Assembly: GCA_022826645.1 (NCBI GenBank)
Contig: JAJDUM010000017.1
Coordinates: 1-64,000 of the forward strand
Direction of reading: 5' to 3'
DNA: 64,000 nt
From: Candidatus Poribacteria bacterium
GTDB taxonomy: Bacteria; Poribacteria; WGA-4E; PCPOR2b
The position numbers were made by a program, and so were the translations under genes. Below, piece after piece: positions 8,546-17,573 of the stretch; position 1 is the stretch's first letter; every line of letters starts with the position of its first letter. The notes beneath the pieces are model-generated. The model ran no database searches and was not told the origin of the DNA. It was given only the letters and a program-made list of their open reading frames with translations.

Positions 8546-9364
8546 TTAGTCAATCGTCAGCGTGACCCTATCCTGTTTGGCAATCTCCTTGATATCTGTA
8601 TAAAACGCAGGCTCAGTTAGCTCTCGTGTCTCCGGCGACAGTCTCGCAAGTACCTCCTCGGGCACCGGATTCGTGTCCCCCGACGCATCCTCAAAGTACT
8701 GGGTTTTGTACCGTAGGATTAGGAAGCGGCGATCTCGATCGGTTGGCTTCCAGACCAAAACACCATGCGTGAGTAGCTCCGAAATCAGCACCACATCGCC
8801 AGCGCGAGGCATAATATTTGTCATCGCTGGATGCAGTTCAGGATCAGGGTCATCAGGATCTGGGAAAAACAGACTGTCCGGACGCTCGAATTCGCTCTTG
8901 TGAGATCCCGGAATCACAACCAATCCACCGTCATCGGGAAACACGTCAGTAAAATAGACGAAAGCCACAAGATCATTGGCGAAAACCTGTCCATCCTTAA
9001 CCTCATAGCGCCGGGTAATCCAACCGAGGTCTTCCCGAGCGCAATGGAAGCGGGTTAGCTGACGCTTTTCGTGCGTATTGATAGCGAGCGTTCCCCGGTT
9101 AAGACGTGGTTTGCCACCAGTCAGTTCTTTTATCATGTGCCAAGTTACCGGATGGAGCGTCAGTGCTTCCAGTGCTTTGTCGAACGAAAAACCGTACGAA
9201 AACCCCTCTCCCTGCTTTTCGATACCGGGCGGAAGTTGGTCCGGCGGTGTCTGACGGCATCGCTCAATGGCTTCTTGTGCATTTTGAAGTTCCTCGGGAC
9301 TGAGCACATTCCTTAGGTGAAGATAACCTGTCACATCAAAGAGATATCTCTGTTTGGGTGTCAT
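8546..9364 (-). CDS. PhyH-family Fe(II)/2-oxoglutarate enzyme with an HxA facial triad
   Basis: Start set at the ATG at 9364 because GGAGG lies 8 nt upstream and the product (272 aa) then aligns with the next gene from MTP-QRYLFDVTGYLHL onward; a TTG further up is weaker. The jelly-roll motifs of the phytanoyl-CoA dioxygenase family are present: GGLVVIPGSHKSEF, the distal His in ELLTHGVLVW, and the 2-oxoglutarate-binding Arg region DRDRRFLILRYK. At the proximal iron site the sequence is FHCARED, that is His107-Cys-Ala109 instead of His-x-Asp. Loss of this carboxylate is what distinguishes Fe(II)/2OG halogenases such as SyrB2 and WelO5 from hydroxylases. It could therefore be a halogenase, an inactive paralogue, or an enzyme that uses a nearby acid. 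Confidence 0.85.
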   Translation of the reverse strand: MTPKQRYLFDVTGYLHLRNVLSPEELQNAQEAIERCRQTPPDQLPPGIEKQGEGFSYGFSFDKALEALTLHPVTWHMIKELTGGKPRLNRGTLAINTHEKRQLTRFHCAREDLGWITRRYEVKDGQVFANDLVAFVYFTDVFPDDGGLVVIPGSHKSEFERPDSLFFPDPDDPDPELHPAMTNIMPRAGDVVLISELLTHGVLVWKPTDRDRRFLILRYKTQYFEDASGDTNPVPEEVLARLSPETRELTEPAFYTDIKEIAKQDRVTLTID

Positions 9365-9378
9365 TGAGAACCTCCGCC

Positions 9379-10200
9379 TCAAGAGAGATGGACGATGTCC
9401 TGTTTAACGATTTCTTTGGTATGTTGGAACCCCGCCGATGCAACCAGTTCCAGCGTCTCTGGTGACAACCGGTCTAGGATCGGCTGTGGGAACCTATGCG
9501 TCCCCATATACTGTGGCTTGTAGCGCAGCACCAGTATACGGCGGTCTCGATCCGTTGGTCTCCATCGCAAGACACCGTGTGTGAGAAGTTCCGATATAAT
9601 TATGACATCCCCCGCGCGTGCGGTGATATTCGTAAACACTGGATCTGGTTCTGGATCAAATCCATCCCCTTCGTCGAGGGTCAACAAATCTTTTGGACGC
9701 TGAAACTCGCTCTTGTGAGAACCGGGGATCACAATCAGACCGCCGTCGCCGGGGTAAACATCGGTAAAATAGAAGAAGGCGACGAAGTCATCGCAATAGA
9801 TCTGTCCGTCCTTGACCTTATACAGGGTACTGTACCAACCGTAGTCATCTCGCGCGCAGTGCAGCCCCCCTGGGTTCGTACGTGCCCGTTCCCCGTCTTT
9901 CCAGTTTGTGTGTTGTTCCTGTTTGAGCGATCCCCTGGCAAAACGCGGTTTGTCAAGGGTCAGTTCCTTGACAATTGGCCATGTAGCCGGATGGAGTGTC
10001 AAGGCTTCAAGGCATTTATCGAATGCAAAGCCGTGTTGATGGAGCCCTTGGATCTCGAATCCGGGCGGAAGTTCATCCTCTGGCGTTTGGATATATCGAT
10101 CAATCGCTTCTTGGGTTTCTTGCAGTGCGTCTCCCGTAAGCACATTTTCCAAGTGTAAATATCCGGTAACATCAAATAGGTATCTCTGCTCGGGTGTCAT
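9379..10200 (-). CDS. PhyH-family Fe(II)/2-oxoglutarate enzyme with an HxA facial triad (paralogue)
   Basis: A 273-residue tandem paralogue of the downstream gene (14 bp away), sharing the N-terminus MTPEQRYLFDVTGYLHLENVL and most core motifs. The proximal iron motif is LHCARDDYGW: His114, Cys, Ala116, again without the Asp of HxD. The distal His (ELLTHGVLRW) and Arg (DRDRRILVLRYK) are intact, as is GGLIVIPGSHKSEF. Because the Ala is shared by both copies while the rest of the active site is kept, decay seems less likely than a changed chemistry. The pair and the PhyH gene at 10278 form a leftward cluster. The substrate is unknown. Confidence 0.86.
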   Translation of the reverse strand: MTPEQRYLFDVTGYLHLENVLTGDALQETQEAIDRYIQTPEDELPPGFEIQGLHQHGFAFDKCLEALTLHPATWPIVKELTLDKPRFARGSLKQEQHTNWKDGERARTNPGGLHCARDDYGWYSTLYKVKDGQIYCDDFVAFFYFTDVYPGDGGLIVIPGSHKSEFQRPKDLLTLDEGDGFDPEPDPVFTNITARAGDVIIISELLTHGVLRWRPTDRDRRILVLRYKPQYMGTHRFPQPILDRLSPETLELVASAGFQHTKEIVKQDIVHLS

Positions 10201-10277
10201 TAACTAAAAACCTCCATTCATTCTGTCTGTCAGAATACGCTGTATAGCTGTGCAATTTCGTTCCAATTTTAATGCTT

Positions 10278-10961
10278 TTACCATTTACAGGGGAGGGCAA
10301 AACGGGGGATTCGTCCAACGTTTTTACTACCAGAATGAGCGCAGAAGACGTGATAGAAAAGTACATCCCCGCGTTTGGGGGTTAACTCCACGTAGCTCCC
10401 CAGTTCCTCGCGGTCATATTCCTGATTGAGAACCCACATATATTCGTAACGAGCAGGATCGCTACGAGCTAGTGCCTCAATTTTGTCGCGAGACCCCGGC
10501 CAAACGATTGTACCGCCGCCATGGGGTTCTACGTCAGTCAGATAGGTGAGGGTTGCAACGCGAAAGGCAGGTGGGAATGTTTTGTGTCCGTGCTCCTTGA
10601 TAGCGTGGTCAATATGCGATCCCGGTGGTTCCCATTCACCCGTCTGTGGGAACACATTGATGGGTCGTACACCCTGCGGGGGACGATAAACATCGGGAGC
10701 CATATCGCCCTCGCCAAGTTGTGCCGCAGCGGTTAGGAGCTGCCGCGTGTAGACAGCAAGGACATCGGGATCTTGGCATGTTTCCGGAGGTTGCGCGTTC
10801 TCCCACGAGTCTGGATCGTCGGGTTGAAGCCCGATCCACCGCCACATTGCTGCTTCTGCCTGTGCCGCGATAGCGTCCGGGATCAACCCTGATACCAGCA
10901 GGAAATTGTCTTCACAATAACGCCGGGTCTGTTCACGTGAGAGAACCGGTGTAAGAGGCAT
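10278..10961 (-). CDS. Phytanoyl-CoA dioxygenase family protein
   Basis: A 227-residue member of the PhyH superfamily of Fe(II)/2-oxoglutarate oxygenases. The facial triad is canonical: HID in PGSHIDHAIK, and the distal His in VFCAHSGSKN, with the cosubstrate Arg in GRIPRFALP near the C-terminus. It also carries GGGTIVWPGSRDKIE. The protein ends soon after the Arg, so it is shorter than its neighbours but has all expected ligands. It is the first gene of a leftward run of three PhyH genes, 34 bp downstream of the UPF0261 gene. Its substrate is unknown. Confidence 0.85.
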   Translation of the reverse strand: MPLTPVLSREQTRRYCEDNFLLVSGLIPDAIAAQAEAAMWRWIGLQPDDPDSWENAQPPETCQDPDVLAVYTRQLLTAAAQLGEGDMAPDVYRPPQGVRPINVFPQTGEWEPPGSHIDHAIKEHGHKTFPPAFRVATLTYLTDVEPHGGGTIVWPGSRDKIEALARSDPARYEYMWVLNQEYDREELGSYVELTPKRGDVLFYHVFCAHSGSKNVGRIPRFALPCKW

Positions 10962-10995
10962 GTCATTTTCCTTTCATCCGCAAGGCACTCAGGCG

Positions 10996-12210
10996 CTACG
11001 CATCACCGTCCAAACTCGCCAACAACGTTTCCACCAACTTCGTTGCAAACGCATCGTCGTTGATGTGGTTGTCCATTTCGATCAATGTAACGTTGTCCCC
11101 AAGATTCGCCTTCAGATTTTCGATCCAAGCTGCCTCTGCTTCCGCTGAGTAGAAAGGTTGTCTTTCTTTATCGATTGCCGAAACCCCCTGCTTTGGAATT
11201 ATCACCGTCGTGGGTCCTTTGGCTTGGCTTAACTTCTGTCCCATAACCTTGCCCAGTTCGGCGTTCTCCTCAACTGTCGTTCGCATCAGTGTTACCGTTG
11301 GGTTGTGCTGGTAGAATGTCCGATCGCTGAACTGTTCTGGCACCGTGTCGGGAGGCCCGAAATTGACCATGTCTAACGCGCCCGGCGCAACAACCTGTGG
11401 CACTCCAAGATCACCCGCTGCTTCTAAGCGATCTGGTCCCGCGCTCAAGACCCCACCGACCAGTTCATCGGCGAGTTCTGTCGTTGTAGCATCAAGTACA
11501 CCAACGATAAACCCGCCTCTCACCAGATCCTCCATTGCCCGACCACCGGCCCCGGTAGCGTGAAAGACGAGGACCTCGTAACCTGCCTCCTCAAGCAGCT
11601 CACGCGCCTTGGTCACACATGGTGTTGTTACACCGAACATCGTGGCACCGATCAACGGTTTATCCTCCGCTGCTGGCACCTCTGCGTTGACCATGCCCAC
11701 GATCGCACCGGCTGCGTTTGCCAAGATCTGCCGGGAAAGGCTGTTGATCCCAGCAATGTCTACGACAGAATACATCATCGAAACGTCCTTCGTGTCCACA
11801 TAGGGGCTTGTATCGCCGGAAGCCAAGGTTGAGACCATGATCTTCGGCACACCAACAGGAACCGCGCGCATCGCTGTCGTTCCGATTGTGGTCCCGGCAG
11901 AGCCACCGAGCGAGATTACGCCGTCAATTTTTCCGTCACGCTGCAATTCGGCGATAATCTTCGCTGCACCTTCCGCCATCGCCGCCACAGCCACACCACG
12001 GTCACCTCCGTCCTGAAGAGCCTTGAGCGACCCACCCGCCGCTGCTGCGACCTCACCCGCGGAGACATCAGGTGCAAAATGTGGCTCTCCTATAATTCCT
12101 GTGTTGACAACGCATGTGGCAGTGCCGCTCGCCTCGATCTGTTCTTTTATAAACTGAAACTCCATACCTTTTGTATCCAACGTTCCGACGATGCCAACCG
12201 TTTTTGCCAT
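10996..12210 (-). CDS. Tm-1-like ATP-binding domain protein (UPF0261)
   Basis: A 404-residue protein whose opening (KTVGIVGTLDTKGMEFQFIKEQI) and glycine-rich segments (ISLGGSAGTTIGTTAMRAVP, HATGAGGRAMEDLV) match the UPF0261 family. That family is related to the N-terminal half of the tomato Tm-1 resistance protein and is common in bacteria and fungi, where its function is not settled. ATP-binding is known for the family; the substrate here is not. The ATG at 12210 follows GGAGG. Codons are GC-rich and alanine-rich compared with neighbouring genes. It heads the leftward PhyH cluster. Confidence 0.88.
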   Translation of the reverse strand: MAKTVGIVGTLDTKGMEFQFIKEQIEASGTATCVVNTGIIGEPHFAPDVSAGEVAAAAGGSLKALQDGGDRGVAVAAMAEGAAKIIAELQRDGKIDGVISLGGSAGTTIGTTAMRAVPVGVPKIMVSTLASGDTSPYVDTKDVSMMYSVVDIAGINSLSRQILANAAGAIVGMVNAEVPAAEDKPLIGATMFGVTTPCVTKARELLEEAGYEVLVFHATGAGGRAMEDLVRGGFIVGVLDATTTELADELVGGVLSAGPDRLEAAGDLGVPQVVAPGALDMVNFGPPDTVPEQFSDRTFYQHNPTVTLMRTTVEENAELGKVMGQKLSQAKGPTTVIIPKQGVSAIDKERQPFYSAEAEAAWIENLKANLGDNVTLIEMDNHINDDAFATKLVETLLASLDGDA

Positions 12211-12530
12211 TGATGTTCTCCTCCATTTGAAGTTATTCGTCCGATATCCATATTATAGCGTAATCGCATCATATCATATCATCCTCTAACGGGCAATAAA
12301 AAAGTGCGAGATATACGGCAATCAAAGATCTTTACAGCCAAGTTCCAGCGTTGCACGTCATCCCAGTCCGCACCCACCACCACCGCGCATTTCTTATTGA
12401 CATCGGTTAGTGGACACGTATAATGGTTACACCCTCTCGGTGGCAGCCATGAGGGCATGAACGAGAATGAAAACTGGGGAGATGAAAAACCACACAAAGT
12501 CATTCATTTTACGGGGAAGGAACAGGCCAC
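12211..12530. other. Divergent intergenic region
   Basis: This 320-bp spacer separates the leftward UPF0261 gene from the rightward isomerase gene. It contains a good sigma-70 promoter at 12397-12424 for the rightward gene and the Shine-Dalgarno GGGGAAGGAA before 12531. I see no other gene or clear operator. Confidence 0.6.
12397..12424 (+). promoter_or_regulatory. Sigma-70-type promoter for the 12531 gene
   Basis: Consensus TTGACA (12397-12402) and consensus TATAAT (12419-12424) are separated by 16 bp. Transcription would start about 100 bp upstream of the isomerase ATG. Confidence 0.65.
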
Positions 12531-13532
12531 ATGAAACTTGGCATCAATACATTTTTCATCATGAAATTTGGATTGGAAGCGGGACTCAAGTTCTGCCAAA
12601 AACTTGGAGTAAAGGCGGTCGAGGTAGATGCGACCGAAACCGATCCTACGCGGTACTGCGACGTGGATACCTTAGTGGCAAACGAAGGAGAACGTCGTCG
12701 CTGGCTCGACACTTATGCCAGTCATGACCTTGAAATCTACTCATTTGCCGCCCACGGTGCGCCGCTATCGCCAGATAAGCAGGTTGCTGCAGAGTATTCC
12801 CGTCAATTTCGACAGGCGTGTGCACTGATGGAAAAGATCGGCGTTACCCGCTTGGTTGTAGTTGCTGGAGTGCCGGAGGGAGCGGAGGGGGACACATCTC
12901 CTAACTGGATTGTCAACACCGATAAGGAAGGCTTTCCTGAAGCGCTGGAATGGCAGTGGGAAAAGAGACTTATCCCGTACTGGACAGAGCATGGGAAGAT
13001 TGCCTCGGATCATGGTGTGACACTGTGCTTCGAGATGCAAATTCTGGACATGATCCACACACCAGCAAAGCTGATGCGGTTGCGTGATGAAGTCGGTCCC
13101 GTTGTCGCCTGCAACTTCGACATCTCGCATATGTGGGTGCAGGGTATTGATCCCTTTGCAGCGATGCACTACCTTGGCGATCTCATCCAAAATGTCCATC
13201 TCAAGGACACCCTCATCCACGAGCCAAACGCCCGGCTCCACGGCCTGTTTGACTCAACGGACTCAATCTATCCCGAACAGCGCGGCTGGTCATTTACGCT
13301 GCCCGGTTGGGGACACGATGATCAGACTTGGCGCGAGGTCATTACGACGCTGCGCTTCCTGGGCTACGAGGGCATTCTCTCACTTGAGATGGAGAGCGAG
13401 TACATCGAAATTGAGGAGGGCTTGAAAAAGACGGCGGCATTTATCCAACCGATGGTGTTAGAAGAACCGAAGGGACCATCGTGGTGGGAAGCCGAGGAAT
13501 TGCATAAACGTTGGAAAGCAAATCAGGCATGA
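12531..13532 (+). CDS. Sugar phosphate isomerase/epimerase-like TIM-barrel protein
   Basis: A 333-residue protein of the AP-endonuclease-2/xylose-isomerase-like TIM barrel family. It opens MKLGINTFFIMKFGLEAGL. Metal-site motifs expected at the barrel mouth are visible: CFEMQILDM (Glu), FDISHMWVQG (Asp and His), NVHLKDTLIH (His and Asp), and LSLEMES near the end (Glu). Such proteins isomerise or epimerise sugars and inositols, or dehydrate inosose; which one cannot be decided here. It is 12 bp upstream of the flavoprotein gene in the same direction, so the two are probably co-transcribed from the promoter at 12397. Confidence 0.85.
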   Translation: MKLGINTFFIMKFGLEAGLKFCQKLGVKAVEVDATETDPTRYCDVDTLVANEGERRRWLDTYASHDLEIYSFAAHGAPLSPDKQVAAEYSRQFRQACALMEKIGVTRLVVVAGVPEGAEGDTSPNWIVNTDKEGFPEALEWQWEKRLIPYWTEHGKIASDHGVTLCFEMQILDMIHTPAKLMRLRDEVGPVVACNFDISHMWVQGIDPFAAMHYLGDLIQNVHLKDTLIHEPNARLHGLFDSTDSIYPEQRGWSFTLPGWGHDDQTWREVITTLRFLGYEGILSLEMESEYIEIEEGLKKTAAFIQPMVLEEPKGPSWWEAEELHKRWKANQA

Positions 13533-13544
13533 ACGGAAGAAGCC

Positions 13545-15023
13545 ATGGATACTGAAGTCTGGACACAGGTAATCGTGGTTGGTGCTGGCAATGCCGCCCT
13601 TTCATCGGCTGTAGCGGCACGGGAGCGCGGAGCGGATGTCGTTGTTATAGAGAAGGCACCGCGTCAGTACCGAGGTGGAAACAGCGCACTGACTGTGCAT
13701 ATGCGGTTTCCTTACAATGGCATGGACGACTTGACACCATTACTGTCCGGCACTTCGTCGGACGATCTCCGTCACATGTCTGAGAAGATTGGTAGGTATA
13801 CCGCTGCGGATTACTACGACGATATTATGACCGTCACGGAAGGCAAGAGCGACCCGGAACTCGCGGAAGTTTTGGTTTCTCAAGCTGCTTCGGCTGTCCG
13901 GTGGATGAGTTCCCACGGACATACTTGGGTTCCAACCTATACCAACCCGGTCTCTGCCAACGTGGTATCATTCAACGGTGGTGGTTACGGTCTTCAGGAA
14001 CAATGGTTCAGGACAGCTGAGAGGATAGGCGTATCCGTGTATTACGAAACCAGTGCGATAGGCTTGCTTCAGGACTCCCAAGGCAGGGTGTCGGGAGTAC
14101 GCGCAAAAACATCGCAGGGTTACTGTAACTTCCACGGTCGAGCAGTGGTTCTGGCTTGCGGCAGCTTCGAGTCCAATCCCGAAATGCGTGCCCAGTACCT
14201 TGGTCCCGAGTGGGAAGGTGTCAAGCTGCGGGGAGTTCCCTACAACACCGGCGACGGGCTCACCATGGGGATGGAGAGTGGGGCACTGCCCTATGGAAAC
14301 TGGTCGAGTTGCCACGCCTCACCTCAAGATCTGAATCGTCCACCCTTCGACGTTCCGGGACCTGATATCAGAGGAGATTTTTGGAGCCGCTATTCCTATC
14401 CGTTCGGAATTATGGTTAATCTCAACGGGAGCCGATTCATAGACGAGGGCGAAACTTGGCGGGGACTCACTTATGCAAAGATTGGGAGAGCCATTCTCGC
14501 CCAACCGCAGGGCATGGCGTTCCAGATTTTTGACCAGAAGCATCGACAGTTAGAGGTCATCAGGGGATATGAGAAAGCTACTGGCTTCAAAGCCAACACC
14601 CTAGAAAATTTGGCAAAACAGTTAGGCATCGAAGACATCGCGGCATTCACTCACACCGTGCGCGACTTTAATGCTGCCGTCCGGCAGGGCGAATTTAATC
14701 CCTTTAAACTTGACGGAAAAAGTGCTATAGGTATCACGCCACCCCGAACCAACTGGGCGCTTCCCATAGACACGCCTCCTTTCGAGGGTTTTCCGGTGGC
14801 ATGTGGGATGACTTTTACCTTTGGTGGTCTGCGGGTTACACCCGATTGTCAGGTGGTCCACATCATGGATTATCCTATCCCCGGACTCTATGCTGCCGGT
14901 GAGATGGTGGGCGGGTTATGGTATGCAAATTACCCCTCCGGCGCAGGCATGATGGCTGGCACGATTTTCGGGCGCATCTCCGGAAACAACGCCGCCGGAG
15001 AAGCACTTCAAAACAACAAATGA
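13545..15023 (+). CDS. FAD-dependent dehydrogenase of the TcuA/fumarate reductase flavoprotein family
   Basis: A 492-residue flavoprotein. The N-terminal dinucleotide fold reads VIVVGAGNAALSSAVAARERGADVVVIEKA, followed by RGGNSALT where FAD phosphates bind. Further motifs include VLACGSFESN and, near the C-terminus, GLYAAGEMVGGLWYANYPSGAGMMAG, the second FAD contact typical of fumarate reductase/succinate dehydrogenase flavoproteins. The closest named subgroup I recognise is tricarballylate dehydrogenase (TcuA). The partner iron-sulfur/membrane protein TcuB is not nearby. The substrate is therefore uncertain; context suggests oxidation of a small organic acid or sugar derivative. Confidence 0.85.
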   Translation: MDTEVWTQVIVVGAGNAALSSAVAARERGADVVVIEKAPRQYRGGNSALTVHMRFPYNGMDDLTPLLSGTSSDDLRHMSEKIGRYTAADYYDDIMTVTEGKSDPELAEVLVSQAASAVRWMSSHGHTWVPTYTNPVSANVVSFNGGGYGLQEQWFRTAERIGVSVYYETSAIGLLQDSQGRVSGVRAKTSQGYCNFHGRAVVLACGSFESNPEMRAQYLGPEWEGVKLRGVPYNTGDGLTMGMESGALPYGNWSSCHASPQDLNRPPFDVPGPDIRGDFWSRYSYPFGIMVNLNGSRFIDEGETWRGLTYAKIGRAILAQPQGMAFQIFDQKHRQLEVIRGYEKATGFKANTLENLAKQLGIEDIAAFTHTVRDFNAAVRQGEFNPFKLDGKSAIGITPPRTNWALPIDTPPFEGFPVACGMTFTFGGLRVTPDCQVVHIMDYPIPGLYAAGEMVGGLWYANYPSGAGMMAGTIFGRISGNNAAGEALQNNK

Positions 15024-15054
15024 TCAAAACGCCTTATGATCCTCACATTGGGAC

Positions 15055-15891
15055 TTACTGCAACGTTGCCCATCTCCCCGGATCGGAAGCGCTAAAGGGC
15101 CAACCGGACCCACCAACAACGTGGTATTCGTCCTTCTTTCCACAGAGCCAGTAGAACATCTCCGCCACCCGCAATACCGATTGCCACTTCCGCGTCGGAC
15201 CGCACAGGTAGCTGTTGGTATAAGAATAGTCCGCATTGGCGAAATCGAAGTCCTGATCCACAACCCAGTCCCGTTTGGGTGGAACTGTGCGCCAGAACTC
15301 CCATTTTAGTAGGTTGCGCGTTGACTGATCGACCTTCTCGGATTGCCGGTGCCAAATCGAATAGGCAGTAAAAAAGACCGAACCCGCCGGTGCAACCGTT
15401 GCCGCTTGACTTGCCAAGTGACCGAAATGATCGAGTTCCTCCCTCGCAATGGGCACGATGTGAGATCCCGGCAAAAATAGGGTAGGTCCCATCTCTTTCG
15501 TGTTCGACTGCGGGATATAGAAAACCTGTAACAGATTGCACAACCGTTCAAACCCAGAACCGCCATCAACATGCCACTGTTTCGCCGGGGTCGGTCCGAC
15601 GAGGCGATGGTTTGCCATCCAGTCCGGCAGTTGGAAATTCTCTCCGAGCAGCGACCGCGCTGCCCCTGCGACCGCCGGATGCAGCAGCACCTCCTCAATG
15701 TACCGCTTGTCGTTGACTAATTCGTTCGGGGTGGCACCTTCCTGGTCCAAATACTCGGTCACCCATCGGTTGGTTGCGTCCGGGATTACTCCTTCAAGCA
15801 TAAGCAAGCCTGTTTTACAGAAGTCAAGGACCGCTTGATCCGTCATTGTTGGCTTTACATCGCTTGTTGCACGTTGTATCTCAAGTGTCAT
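15055..15891 (-). CDS. Phytanoyl-CoA dioxygenase family protein
   Basis: The ATG at 15891 is preferred to one 33 nt upstream because GGGAG lies 8 nt before it; the stop codon of the upstream gene sits 4 nt away, so translation may be coupled. The 278-residue product has the canonical triad: HVD in KQWHVDGGSGF, and the distal His in AYSIWHRQSEK, then the Arg region STRNLLKWEFW. GPTLFLPGSHIVPI marks the core strand. A canonical Fe(II)/2OG hydroxylase site is therefore complete. The gene converges on the flavoprotein gene, with only 31 bp between them. Confidence 0.86.
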   Translation of the reverse strand: MTLEIQRATSDVKPTMTDQAVLDFCKTGLLMLEGVIPDATNRWVTEYLDQEGATPNELVNDKRYIEEVLLHPAVAGAARSLLGENFQLPDWMANHRLVGPTPAKQWHVDGGSGFERLCNLLQVFYIPQSNTKEMGPTLFLPGSHIVPIAREELDHFGHLASQAATVAPAGSVFFTAYSIWHRQSEKVDQSTRNLLKWEFWRTVPPKRDWVVDQDFDFANADYSYTNSYLCGPTRKWQSVLRVAEMFYWLCGKKDEYHVVGGSGWPFSASDPGRWATLQ

Positions 15892-15895
15892 TGGT

Positions 15896-16258
15896 TTACT
15901 CCCATTTTTCGAGAATGAACTCACAGGTGATATGTGTGTCTTGGGTGTGTCCGACCGGCAATTGAACCGGGAACCGGATTACCCGCCAACCTTCGTTGAT
16001 AGCATCCAGAACGGTTTTGTAGGGCCAATCGGCATAATCAAACGGACCGTCGGAGACCGCTCCATCCTTGACCATCAGCATCCCAATCACCTCAGAAGTC
16101 ACTGCGGTGGTTGCAGTTTGCAAATACAGCAAGTGCTGCTGCTTGGCGTTGTCTGTCGCTATGGCTGAACCCAAATCACGCAGATGGGTCTCGGTTAATC
16201 CACCTTGTTTCAACCGTTCAATACATTCTTCCAAGAGTTGCATCGCATTGGCACCCAT
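15896..16258 (-). CDS. Conserved-looking hypothetical protein, 120 aa
   Basis: I do not recognise this family. The start ATG at 16258 has a strong GGAGG site 5-6 nt upstream and the gene is 4 nt from the PhyH start, so it is very likely real. The protein begins with an amphipathic helix (NAMQLLEECIERLKQGG) and then has an alternating strand/helix pattern ending in ITCEFILEKWE. There is no signal peptide, no transmembrane segment and no cysteine cluster. Its position in a two-gene operon suggests a function linked to the PhyH enzyme downstream, which is inference only. Confidence 0.7.
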   Translation of the reverse strand: MGANAMQLLEECIERLKQGGLTETHLRDLGSAIATDNAKQQHLLYLQTATTAVTSEVIGMLMVKDGAVSDGPFDYADWPYKTVLDAINEGWRVIRFPVQLPVGHTQDTHITCEFILEKWE

Positions 16259-16471
16259 AGGGTTCCTCCTACATCAAGCTAAAATTAACATCGCCGCTAA
16301 GGCATCGGGGGTAGACGTTCTCAGCAATGGATATTGTCTTGGACGTTGTTTCTTCACTTCGGTTCAATCTGATTTAGACTATTTCTTGACTTTCGGATGG
16401 GGTCGTGCCAAAATAGCCAATCAAAAGAACTTTGGTGACTTTCACAGTCACAATAGCGATTGGAGAAAAAA

Positions 16472-17476
16472 ATGTCAGGGGAAGATACCGCGAAACGTAT
16501 TTATGATGAGGCAATTGTAATAGACGCGCTGAATGTCAGCAACTGGGAAAGCCCTGCCGTCTATCAAAGCTTGCACGCCAGCAGAATCACAGCTATCAAT
16601 GCGACGAGTGCCGTGTGGGAGAACTACCCGCAGGCGATGGACAATATCGCAGCATGGTTACGGCGATTCAGAGAATACAACGATATTCTGATGCCTGTTA
16701 AGACACCAGATGACATCCTTCAAGCCAAACAGGAAGGTAAGGTAGGCATTATCGTGGGCTGGCAGAACGCCTCCCCGATTGAGAATCACCTGTCTCGCCT
16801 TGAGCTTTTTCATGCTTTGGGCGTGCGTATTATTCAGATTACCTATAATGAGCGGAACTTAATCGGTAACGGGTGCTATGAGCGTAGAGACGAAGGACTA
16901 ACTAATTTCGGCGTAGATGTCATCAAGGAGATGAACCGTTTGGGCATCCTGATAGATCTATCCCACGTCGGTGACCGCACAACGCTTGAAGCGATCGAAC
17001 TCTCGGAAAAGCCGGTAGCGATTACCCACGCCAATGCACGTGCCTTCGTTAACCATGTGCGGAATAAAACCGATGAAGCACTATCACGGCTTGTGGCAAA
17101 GGGGGGCGTCATCGGCGCGAACGCGTTTCCGGCTTTCTTTGAAAACACATTTGATGCAACCCTCTCGGACTATGTAGACGCCATTGACGACCTTGTGCAG
17201 CGTGTGGGAATCGACCATGTCGGAATCGGCACGGACTACACCCAAGATCAGTCCAAGGCTTTCTTCGATTGGATCTTTTCACAACAGGGAACGAAATATC
17301 AAGAACGTCCGATCGTCTATCCGGATCCGCTGATCCACCCTCAAGGCATGGAGACACCCGATAAGTTCCCGAATCTCGCGAGTGAATTATTAAAACGTGG
17401 ATACAGCAAGGCAGACATGACGAAAATCTTGGGGGGCAACTGGCTCCGTCTATTCGAGCAGGTGTGGCAAGTATAA
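16472..17476 (+). CDS. M19 (renal/membrane dipeptidase) family protein with an altered zinc site
   Basis: The ATG at 16472 follows GGAG; an in-frame TTG 12 nt upstream is less likely. The 334-residue product follows the M19 fold: NERNLIGNGCYERRDEGLTNFG, ILIDLSHVGDRTT, PVAITHANARAF and DHVGIGTDYTQD are all recognisable. Canonical enzymes bind two zinc ions through HxD at the first strand, a bridging Glu and two later His. Here the first motif reads IDALNVSNW rather than DGHND, and the bridging Glu region reads GWQNASP. The two later His are kept. It may hydrolyse a different substrate with one metal, or lack dipeptidase activity. Confidence 0.85.
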   Translation: MSGEDTAKRIYDEAIVIDALNVSNWESPAVYQSLHASRITAINATSAVWENYPQAMDNIAAWLRRFREYNDILMPVKTPDDILQAKQEGKVGIIVGWQNASPIENHLSRLELFHALGVRIIQITYNERNLIGNGCYERRDEGLTNFGVDVIKEMNRLGILIDLSHVGDRTTLEAIELSEKPVAITHANARAFVNHVRNKTDEALSRLVAKGGVIGANAFPAFFENTFDATLSDYVDAIDDLVQRVGIDHVGIGTDYTQDQSKAFFDWIFSQQGTKYQERPIVYPDPLIHPQGMETPDKFPNLASELLKRGYSKADMTKILGGNWLRLFEQVWQV

Positions 17477-17573
17477 CCCCGAACCCCCTCAGCATTCAAT
17501 AGAAATCCCTGGTTTTCTGTCGCGACCTCACACATATCACCCATGAATTACTGGATCGACAAAGGAGTAGACC

